Shown: piece after piece, positions 30,401 to 41,700 of the stretch
Position numbering within the stretch: position 1 is the stretch's first letter
Layout of the letters: every line of letters starts with the position of its first letter
NCBI GenBank assembly: GCA_013397795.1
Contig: VZTJ01006074.1
Location: 783,529-847,528, forward strand
Direction of reading: 5' to 3'
From: Orthonyx spaldingii
Taxonomy: Eukaryota; Chordata; Aves; Passeriformes; Orthonychidae
DNA: 64,000 nt
Program-made: the position numbers and the translations under genes
The notes under the pieces: model-generated
What the model saw: only the letters and a program-made list of their open reading frames with translations
Database searches by the model: none
What the model was told of the DNA's origin: nothing

Positions 30401-32674
30401 GATGTGCAGTATTTGAGACTATTCATCTAATTTTCTGTATTGTTGACATCGGAATCGCAGGGAACACATGATGTTAACCTCCCTTATATTTCCTGTGGCA
30501 TCTTCTCACAACACAAAATTAGCAGTAATGCAAGAAATATGTATTTGACTATTTAAGCTAGAAAATCAATGTATTGAGTGTGACTAGTATCTTATTGGGC
30601 TCCTGGTAACTAAACATATGCATTATTTTGTCTGCTTTGAAATTATTGTGACAGTGCTGAAAAATACCTGTATAAAAAGTGACAGATGGGTGCCTGCTAT
30701 TTCATAAAGGAAAATAAAGACAGCTTTTAAAACAGGTTCTTTAGCAGTGAAAAATAAAATGAACTCTTTTTTTTAAATACAAAAAAGGTACAAAAAAAGT
30801 ATTATAGCAGTCAGTCTTGTATGTATCCAAAATGTAATTAATTACCCATCCTATGGGATGCAAGTCCTCCTGTGGATAGAGAGATACAAGATCAAATGCA
30901 TTACAATGGAAAAAAGACTTTCTAACAGCTTTCCAAACCTGGAAATGGAACTTCCTCATCATTTGCTTTTGCAGTAACAACCACTCAAAACCTAGGGAAC
31001 TGCAAAATTGTTTTGGTTTTAGATGAGTACAGTAGTAACTTGACTGATGTATAAGCTGTTCCTTGCTCATAATCACTGTTCAGTGTGGAACCTCTCCTTC
31101 AGCCCAATACATTAAACCTTTTATGGGCAGTTTTAGCTCAAGAACTGTGTAAGTGCATGCACACAGTGTGTATGTTTTAGAAGTAATCTTTAATTCTGAT
31201 TCTAAAGATATATGCTATTAAAGTGCAACACCATTTTATTAAGCTTGTAATGGTCATGTCAGCTAACAGGAAATACTTGAAAATCTCTGAATGTATTATT
31301 TTAAATGTTTTGTTGTTTGTCAGTACATTTCAGGTGGGATGATACTTTTAGTGTACATAAAAGAGAATTTGAGGACTTTGGTTTCTCTGTTTACATAAGC
31401 TTCTGTACTAATGAGTAGAACATCCTCAAATGGATGCAGTGACAGCAGGGATTTGGCAGGCAGGCTCCCAGGCACTGATGCTGTTTGCTCCGGGCATGGA
31501 ATTCTGCCCATAACAATGAAGCAAGGACTTCATATTAAAAGGGAAAAAACCCTCAAAGTATGGATCGGAGACAGAAGAAAAGAGCTGCCTAAGCCAAGGA
31601 CATGCTGCTTCTTCCTTAATGGTACTAATATCCAAGATTTGTGCATTTGGCAGTGTTCCTGAATTTATAGTTCTTAGTCAGAAATCTTGGAGGCTTAATG
31701 CTGTTGCCAGAATGTTAGATGTCTAATGCCACTTGACATCTAAAAATACTTCATGTGATTTCCAGAAGGACTGGAGTCTCTGAGATGTCATAATGGCATC
31801 TGTGCAGCCTGTGGTGAGGTCACATACTCAAGTGCAATCTCAAATGGTGGCAAATGCCTCTGTTTAAGAAAACTGGAGTTATCTCTGCTTCTCCAGACAG
31901 GTTGGGGAGGTAAAAAATGTTCATACACATATGTACACGCACACATACTAAACTCAAAACCCCAACAAAGCCTTTCTACAATTCACTGGATTAAAAATTC
32001 AGCAGAAATAACGTTGTAAAAGAACAATCAATCACCCTGAGGAAAAAAAACCCAAACAAACAAAAAAACCCTATCCATGAAATATAAAAAACCCCCAAAC
32101 CACCTCCAAAATGAAAAATTTAAAATTAATTTAATGCCAGACTTTTTTACAGTTAATGTGAACACACTCCAGAGAGACAGTGCAGCTTTAGAAATTGGAT
32201 GTCATGGTCCTCACTGGGAAACAGAAGGCAAGAGTAGAACAGAGAATGAGACACTAGACACTTAGACAGGCTCATTTTGTCAGAGGAAGTAAAATCTTAC
32301 CAGGCACTTTGCATAGAAGGTAATGGGGTGGGGATATTTTTTGTTTTGTGTTTTTTGGGGAGGCCAGGGGATTTCTTCTTTCTTTCTTTGTGGGAAGTTT
32401 TTTCCAAATTAGGAATTATAACAACAAGAAGTAAAAGCTCCCACTATATTGCTTACCTGTTGTGAGTACTTGGCAGATGCATATATATGTANNNNNNNNN
32501 NNNNNNNNNNNNNNNNNNNNNNNNNNNNNNNNNNNNNNNNNNNNNNNNNNNNNNNNNNNNNNNNNNNNNNNNNNNNNNNNNNNNNNNNNNNNNNNNNNNN
32601 NNNNNNNNNNNNNNNNNNNNNNNNNNNNNNNNNNNNNNNNNNNNNNNNNNNNNNNNNNNNNNNNNNATATGTAT

Positions 32675-32708
<34 letters not shown>

Positions 32709-35700
32709 TGGAGGAATTACACTTTTTTTGGAAGTATAAGCAATTTTTTCAAATGACTCAGAGGCATGAAGAATAGGATAATAAATTGAGCTTGAGAGAA
32801 GGAAAAGAAATTATTCATCTTCTGTTTGTATTTTGTATGAGGAAATAGTGCCTGGTTAATACTGGTTTCCAGTGACAGTTGAATAGCACTTCCTAATTAG
32901 GATTCTGGGAAAGTGACACAAAGGAGGTAGATTAGTTCTCTTTTACCACATTTGCATCCAGTGATCAAAAATGCTGGCTAGAATTGGTGAATAATGACTC
33001 TTGCAGTGGATGATGGCATCTGTAGAGAGCCAAAAAATTGCTGACTGAGTATTGCTTTTATAGAAATTCAAGTTGTGCAGAATTAAAAACTCTTAGGCTG
33101 CATGTTGCTATGGATAATTTGTTCAAACATGGAAGGAAACATTTCCTCTCTGCCTTCCTACCTGTTCTCCTTTTCTGAAAATGGGATATACTAAAATACA
33201 TCAGATTGCTAAAAAGAGATGTAAGGAGGATATGTGAAGAAAAGGATTTGATTCCTGATGTTTAGAGCACAAAGGCCTGCATTCTTACATTCTTAGAATA
33301 TTTGTGTTTAGCATCAGGTGAGATAACTCATTTCCTTCACAACAAAACCCAGATATATTGACAAGGGGATGTGAATTGTGCTGTTTAAAGAATTTCTGTA
33401 TCCTATTTCCTTTTATAAAGCTGCCATAATTTGCTAATAAAATGTTGTGTATTCAGTTCTATTTTTTAATTAGAACACTTAATTAGAACGCTTTCTATAG
33501 ATTAAAAAATAATTGGCACTTATATTTATTCAAATAAAATATAAAAGATTTTTTTAACACCTAAAGTAATCAAATTGGGTAATAGAGAGTCTAATAGTTT
33601 TTTGGGCCTAAATATGCTTTGATGTGAGAGAAAGAAGAGAGATACATCCCTTTATAAATAGCAAGATGGGAGATGGGTACAGGTGTGTATAGTTGGGAAT
33701 TTTTTTTTTTTTTTTGAAAACATAGGTGATGAAAAAGTTTAGCTATTAAAAGAATATTAAAGTTAACAGTGCAAATTAGTAATATTAATTTATACATCTT
33801 CTGGGGCATGTTGCAAAAGGTGAGAATCTTTCTGGGTGCTCACTATTGGAGGAGTTGTGAACCTGAGTGTAGGCTTTTAAAGTACCCTAACAGTTAACTG
33901 CATTGGCAAACTAATGATATCTTTTGTCATTGTATTAATGATAATCACATTTCTGCCTTCCCTTCCCTTTGTGTGTTAGAATGTATATGAATATTTGTTT
34001 CAGGTTATTGGCTGGAGTTTTTTTCCCCTCTATTTGTCTTGATTTTCTATGTGTATCTAGCTCTATGGCAACAAGTCAACCTCTCCACTTGGGTGAATAC
34101 TGAAGCCACTGAGTATGAAAACTGAAGTTTTCTTTGCAGCTTTGACTTTGCTCCATTTAGTTTGGTGATTGGTGCTGGTTTTTTCTATTTGTGTGTTTGC
34201 TTGTTTTTAAACCTCCAGTGCTCTTGAAATTTTGTGTATTTTTTTATGCTATGTGAAATATTAATCCTCTTACTCTCATACCACATTGAGGTCATGAGCA
34301 GAATGTATGTAAGTTAGTTCCTGCATTTAATTATTTCAGGTAGAGAGGAGGTTTGTCTCTGTGCTTGAATATCTAGAGTAGCTGGTTATCTTTGACCTGT
34401 GACTTTTCAAAATGACACTGGCAGCAGAAAAGGTTCTCTTAGATTCAGATACATTAATATTACATTTAGCAGTTGTAAGTTAGAGTTGCTTTTCTCTGAT
34501 GACTTTGATCAAAAATGTTCAATTGTGTTCATGTTTGTATTTTGTAATTAAGAAAGTAGTGAAGTAATATTCCATAAGGCAATAGCAGGGTTTGGTTTTT
34601 TTAACTTTAGGTGAATTTGTGTTTGATTGGGATTACTATATTTAGAGATCCATGGTTTTCAGAATTTTTATTTGAAGGAATGGTTCAGGTGGTGTTATGT
34701 TTAAACAGCAGGTAGACAAGGAAATCTTAGTGATTCTACCCTAAGAAAAATGTCAAGTAATTAGGAAGAAAATAAGCATGTTTTTACTGTTTACATGGAC
34801 TGTCATGTAAATCCCAGGACAGTTGTCAAAATAATTTAGCAGTTGAAAGCAAAGCTATTTCCAAGTCTTTCAGTACCTGTATTGAGAAATACCTATCATA
34901 GTCTGAAAACCTTAGCATCAAAGAATCATTTAGGTTGGAAAAGACATTTAAGATCATTCAGTCCAGTTATAAGCCAGTGTTTCTCTTGAAAGAAAAAAGG
35001 ACTGGGCCAGACATCCTAGTACTAGTGCAGGAATTAAATAAAAGGAAACAACCCTAACCTCATAATCCTATGGTTATCAACTGGATTACTCTACATTAGT
35101 GATTTAATGAGGACCCTAAATGTCCTGCAAATGTCTCTGTGGTTTTTAGAAAGGTCTGTTTTACTTAAGAAATATCAGATGAATAAATCAGTTCATTACT
35201 TAGGGGACATATGAGTCTTGCCTCCACCTGGGAGGAAGAAATCCATAATACTTTCTTGTCCAGTTACATATGTAGCATGACAGCAAGCTTGTAAAAATGG
35301 CCTTGGCGTATATAGAGTGCAAAACCAAAAGGTTTGGGTAGGTAAAGTCAGGTTTCTTAAAAGCCATTTCAAGGATTTTGGGATGGGAGGTTTAACTGAC
35401 CCTTGTTTTGAAATAAGTCTTAGCCTCTCAGCCCATTTCCAAAGAATCTCCACTGGAAAATCTCACCTGTCAGGAAAGCAAGGTTTACAAAAGGATAGCT
35501 AATGACACTTACTTTAGGAGCTGTAGAATATCTGTTTGTTCGTAAATTAAATTTTATTTCAACTTAAATTTTCTAATTGGTAAATTTTATTTCTAAACAA
35601 AATATTTATCATAGATATGGATTGACTGTGTATGTGTATTTAGGCTTCTGTTTTCAATCTGTGTAACTTTTAATGTCTAAGTAGGTGTTATCTGTCAAGC

Positions 35701-38700
35701 GTTGAAGCAGGACTCAGATATAAAAATATCCCTTCCTTTCTAAACATAATTTAAAATGTGACATGTGCATGTGTTACATTTGTGTGTGCATATGGATTAA
35801 CAGATAGTTATAGAAAATATACTAAAATAGCAGGTTTGATTACATGGAAATCTGGAAATCTGGCTTGATTAATTACTGTTGTAAATTGTTGTGGCACTGT
35901 GCCAACTTGTGAGTGCATTGCTCTAATGGAGTGACAACTGCTGAGGGGAGGAAGCTGCATCTCAGTCTCAAAGTTGATAGCACAGTAGGAGAAATGGTTG
36001 GCTGTGGTTGTGTGCTTGCAGGGTTGTTTTTAAAAACAAGCAAACAAGCCCAAATAAATAAATGACAACCCCTCACAAACAAACAAACAAACAAAGCCCT
36101 CACTGCTAGTGCTTCCCCCCTGCCCAACTTGCCTCAAGAAATGCATCTAAACCTTGGAAACCAGTTCAGGTCATTGAGAGCACAGTGATCACAGATCACA
36201 GGGAGTTTCTCTGTGGATTTTTAGGTGTGTCTTCGCACACCTAACTGAGAAAGCAAAAGCAGCATGTCTGTGGTTTGGGTGGAGCATTTGATGGGAATAC
36301 CTTAGACAGTAAGTGTTTGATTACTTTCATTTTAAATTAAGTCTCAGAATTTTCAGTATTTTCAAGAGAAAAAATGCCCAGTACTGCTCAGGGTATCTGA
36401 CAGACTAGGGAATGGCTAGTTGCATTTATTAGGTCAAAAGACAGCAGAATGTACTTTTAGTTTTCCAGTCAGCTTTCAGAGAGTTTTGTTTTGCTTACTA
36501 TTGAGATGTACAATGAAGTCATCTTTCTAGAAAAGATAATTCATTGGGTTTTTTGGATGTCATTAATGTCTAGAAAAAGTCACAAGATTTGTCTTGGAAG
36601 AACTGTGGATGTTTTAGGTAGGTTGTATACTTTGGAATTGACTAACCTTTACATTAAACTACAGTGTGGAAATAATTTTTCTTGAAAGACAGTGCTGAGG
36701 CTTATTCAGTCCAGTTCTGTTTTGCAGTACAATTGTGCAGTTCTGCTGAAACCAGTGCAATAGAAATCAGTGTGGCTTTCTTGTATCACAGTGTGGGGTG
36801 TAACTCCTTTTCTGAGCTTTGATAAAAGAAATGTTCTACATGTGTGTACATTTTCTTAAAATACTTCTATCATTTTGGGGTCACAGACATTTCTGAGTCA
36901 GGGTCAGAGAGCTGTTTTCTTCTACTTGTCTTGTAGCTATGGAGTATGGATTAATGGCAGGTACTTAACCTGGCTTCAGATATACTGGATAAAGACAAAC
37001 TGGAATTTACATCTCTAACTGCATCTTAATAAATTGGAAATTGAGGTAATGTTTGTAATTTTAATCAAGTGATAATTTCTGAACTAATTTTGTCTCTGGC
37101 TGGTGACATTTAATGGTGAAGAGAAATTAACAGTAAGAACTATCTAAGTTCCATCTGAAGAAAGGTTTGAAGTGTGTTGATAGATTTTTACATATTCACT
37201 TAAACATAAAAGTAAAATAGTCTTGTTAAAAGTGGCATTTGAGTAGGTGTAGGATTGAATTAGTTTATGACAGTAATCTGAATTAACTCTGGTCCACTAG
37301 AAAAAATGGCAAGTAGTGAACAATTTTCAAGCATTGATTCCACCTAGCGGTAAAAAAATATTATTACTGGTTTACATAATACGTATTCAGAATAACGTGA
37401 AGTTCCTGTTATATATAAAGAAAGAGGAATTAAACTGTCTCTTTTGTAACATTATTTACACGTGCAGTACTGCAAAGGCTGTTTAGAGTAGGCAGCTAGA
37501 ATTTGAACACTTCACTGATTGATACTGATAGGGATGGTTTAGATAATGTTTCAAACATATGTACTCTCTCCAAATTAAAAAAAATAATTGCACAACTGAG
37601 TGAGGGTAATGGGGACTTTGTACAGGTTTTAAGAAGTCCTTTTTGTGTGTGTATACGTGTCAAAAACAGGCTTTTGTGGTTTGGGGTTTTTTGGGGATTT
37701 TCTTTTTTTCTTAAATAGATCAGTCTTTGGAGTAGAAGTTTGAATTCAGGTAACATTAAGGGTGTGGATGTGGGTTGGGAATTCCTGGCACAATCATCAG
37801 AGATTTTGCAATGAACCATGGTGGAGAGATGCACTTGGGGAACACTCACCTGGCAAAATATTGACTTGGCTAAGTTCCCAGAACTGGTTCAGAATGGATC
37901 TGCAAAGTTCATCCTGTGGGCACAGGGAGAGGGTGACGTGTGCTGGGGAGAGGCTGAAGGAAGGCAGGGCTCCTGCCTCTGGAGGTGATACCAGTGTGTG
38001 CCAGGCAGTAATGACTACACCGATGGTCGCTTTGTGTAATGCAGTCTGGGAAGAGCACATGATGCAAACTCCTTTCCTCTGTAAAATATTGCCCAACTAC
38101 TCTTTAGCAACTGAAAAACTTGACGCCTTCCAATTACAACAACATGTGAAACTATCTTATCCCCAGCTGATGCAGGCCCAGTATAAAAATGATGTTTATC
38201 CTTGTAACACCTGTATGTGACAATTAACATGTAAGACAGTAACACAGCTGATTCTGACTGATGTATGTAGACTGTCTTTTTTTTCCCCTTTTCATTTATA
38301 GGTACTTGTTTCACAGTGGCAATCCAGAGCATCCAGGAGACATACTTCTAAACACGACTGTAGAAGTTTTGCCTTTTCAGGTATGAATTTTTTGATTTGT
38401 GTCTTCTTCATTACAGGATAAAAGCAAAGTCTCTTTATTGACTTTTTTAACAGGGTGAGGAGACATAAGTGCTTCTTTTAACTGTATGAACTTGATGTTC
38501 TGATGTTCTCATACTTTTCCTTCTTTTAATTGAATTTGTTCACAGAAGACTATTGTAACCATTCAGATGTTCATTCAGGATGCAGTCTGCTACAAGTGCT
38601 GTTGGTAATTTGGAGGTGAACAAGGTCATTTTCTTCCAGTTCATTGCTACTATTTAAACCAAAAAAATAAACAGTCTTCCCACTCATTTGTATTTTGGGA

Positions 38701-41700
38701 AATGGGAAACCTAAATCAATCTGCTTTTTGACTTAGTAAAAAAGTCTTAGTTCAGGGATTGACACACATCCAAACCCACTAGATACTGAAATATACAGAT
38801 TCTTAAACAGAATGTGTATCTTTCTCCTGATATCTGATTTTTTCCCCTCATAAATCAGTCAGTTTTACCACAGGAGAGCACTATACTATCTAAAGTATAT
38901 TCTTGTTTGAAGTCAGATGGTATGGGTTCTTTTTCTTCAACTAGATATTACAGCTGTTTATATCACAAAAGTCTGAGAGGATTAAGATACTACTTCAGAC
39001 AGGTTTATTTTATTTAGTATTAAAATGGCAAAGTATTTCTATCTTCTCCCATATACCTGGTGTAGGAATCTTGAAATCTTGAATCTTGAAATGGCAATCA
39101 AAATTGCCATATGTTGCATCTTTTTTTTTTTAACTTTCTTTTATTTCTTTAAAGTAAATAATCGTGAAAGAGGGCACATCTCCATTTTCCCAGTCTATCT
39201 TCCTTGGAGCGAGCAAAAATAGGAAATTCTTGCTATGCCCATCCTTAAAAAGAAATTTGTTAGTTTGATTCTAATTATACAACATGACATGTGGGATATT
39301 ATATCATAAGATTTGAGGGTTTTGTTTCTCAAGACCTGTGGAAATACATTCAACCACAAAAACAGCAGCAGCCCTCACTTCATCTAAGCCCAAGATAGAA
39401 GAATGCACAAGATAATGAGCAAAAATGTGCATCAGGCATCTCTTTTTTTGGGTTTACTTGGCTGTGAAATGTCCCTCAAACTGGAGCATCCCTTAAGGAA
39501 AGTAATGCTACAGAGGTTCTATTGCTATTGATGCAATTTGTGGAAAAGGAAAACAGAAAATTCTGCATCTGGTCTGTTCCTAAGCCACTGTCAGCAGAAA
39601 ATATTGTCAGTGTGAGGACAGCAGCTCGTGAGGGCCCTGTTTCTCCATCCTGGACTTCAGCAGAGCTAAAGCCCGTTCAGGTATTTTAACCCTGATCTTC
39701 CTTAAGTAGAATTCAGAAAAACAAAAAACAACCCTTAGAAATCAGAGTGCCCCCAGACTGGCTTTTTCTGGGACTCAAGCAGCATACTAAAAAAAAAACT
39801 TCAAGACAAAAACTGCCCCAAAACCCAAACAACAACAACTACAAAAAAGAAAACCAAAACACCCGCCCCCCCAAATAAATAAAACCAAAAAAATCCCTGC
39901 CACTTTTTCAGCTGCCTCACTTCAAAGTAGGAATTAAAAAAAAAAAAAAACAAAAACAAAAGCTGATCAATTTAATCTCCATTTTGTCAAGCATTTATAG
40001 TTAATTCCTGGGAAATTCTTAGAGTGGATTTTTCAGCATTGGATCATGGTAGTAATTTTCAAGCTGTTTTTCAAGCTCTGCTCTACCATTATTTTTTTTT
40101 TTTTTTGTGCTTATTGAAAAAACCTTACTGATCCCCATCCATTTCAGTGAGGCAGCGATAATTGTGGTGCTTCCCTCACTGGTCTGATGGCTTTCCATCT
40201 CACCCAAAGTCTTAGAGGAAAAAGTAGACTGTAAGTTTTCATCTATCTAAGAGAGAAAGCTCTTGTTAAGCCACAGAAACAGAAGGCAGGATCCTGCCTT
40301 TGCTTTTCTCCTACTGTGTATGCCAGTATCTGCTAAATATTCTGTTCACATGCCAGTTACCATGCGAGTTATATGGGGCACTTAGAGTACTTCTTTTTTC
40401 TCCTTTGAAGCCAAGTATTGTTCAGTTCTGGAACACTGCTGCTCTTTCTTATTTCCTTCGTGTTGGCTTGTCTAAGGCTATAAATAATTGTATTCCAGGC
40501 TGGTTCTTAATTATTTGGAAAAAATGGATGCTGAATATATAAGAAGAGTGCACTCACATTTGTCTTTCTCTGGCAAAGTCGTATGTTAAAATAAATTATC
40601 TCATTTATGCCTTGTTGTTCTAGAATGAAGAACTGGTATTAAGCAAAGAAACCAAAGACAAACGCTTGGAGGATGGTTATTTCAGGATAGGTATGTAACA
40701 GTAGAAAAAAAAAGTGTATTCTTACTATTGCAACTGTTAAAGACATCTTCATTAAAGCCAAAACAAACCTAAACCTGAGTTTTGATCATTCAGTTTTGGG
40801 TACGTGACCCTGTAGGCTTTACTGAATATTGTATCCACTATTTCTTTTCAGAGATTGATGTACTAAACAGAGATCTCTTGTGACTCTTAGTTGTAGTGCA
40901 GCTACATCCAATTTTTCTGCCAGGATTGATCACCTAGATTATAATTGGGAAACTTCCAGGTTGTGTAAGATCACCTCTTCTGTCCTGTGACAGCACAAGT
41001 GCTTTGGTGTGAACTGCGTGCTTGGCCTGGATTTGAACCCACCCTACAGACACTCAGCTGTCTCGTCACAGGATGAGACTGGCATTTCAACAGCCAAGTG
41101 GCTGTTGGGGAAGGTGCCTGAATACATGTTGTCAAGGAAGAGAAATTTTACTCATGAATTTTAATTAGTTGCTGGACACAGTTTGGGCAATCTGTTAAAA
41201 TGGGAACACTTTTTTTGTCATAGTAAATTACAGTTGTCTATATGGTTTAACTGTGAAGTCTAAGTGGGCTTTTAAATTGAATTCTTACTCATCCTAATAT
41301 AATTGAAGATGCTTTAAATGGGAATATGTTACGCATGAATGATATCCCTTGTCTTTAATCCTCCTTGAAAACACATAAGCCGAAGGCGTCGTGTTTAGTC
41401 ACATGATATTAAATGAACACCTGTGCCAAAATCTTCACAGAGTTTGAGGTGTTAATGCCTTTAGGCAGTTTCAAAGCTTTTATTCTTATGTGTAATCCTG
41501 TTTAGATTGGTGGGCGCTGATGATGTGCCCCATATTGTTTGCTGCTGCAAAACTGGATCTGATGTCAAAATCACTCACTGCCTTTTGTTTTGGGAACGAT
41601 ACTGGTTTCACCTGTGAATTGTGATACTACAGATACATTTTCTGGATTTTGTACCTCCGTTTGTTGAACGGGACTTAACTGAGGACGTACTTTTGCTTCT

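Larger units (their letters stand above)
25997..38301 (+). other. MGAT4A largest visible intron (12.3 kb)
   Basis: Holds the T/G-rich tract at 27413-27695, an antisense CR1 at 29664-30095, an (AT)n tract with an assembly gap at 32480-32704, a small CR1 fragment at 34918-34975 and an (AAAC)n run near 36065-36097. The block 37750-38220 is GC-richer and open for 152 codons on the + strand. It has no paired splice sites that fit MGAT4A and no similarity I can name. Confidence 0.75.

Noticed and set aside
32449..32776. Frames crossing the N gap at 32.5 kb
   Set aside because: Built from unknown bases and (AT)n.
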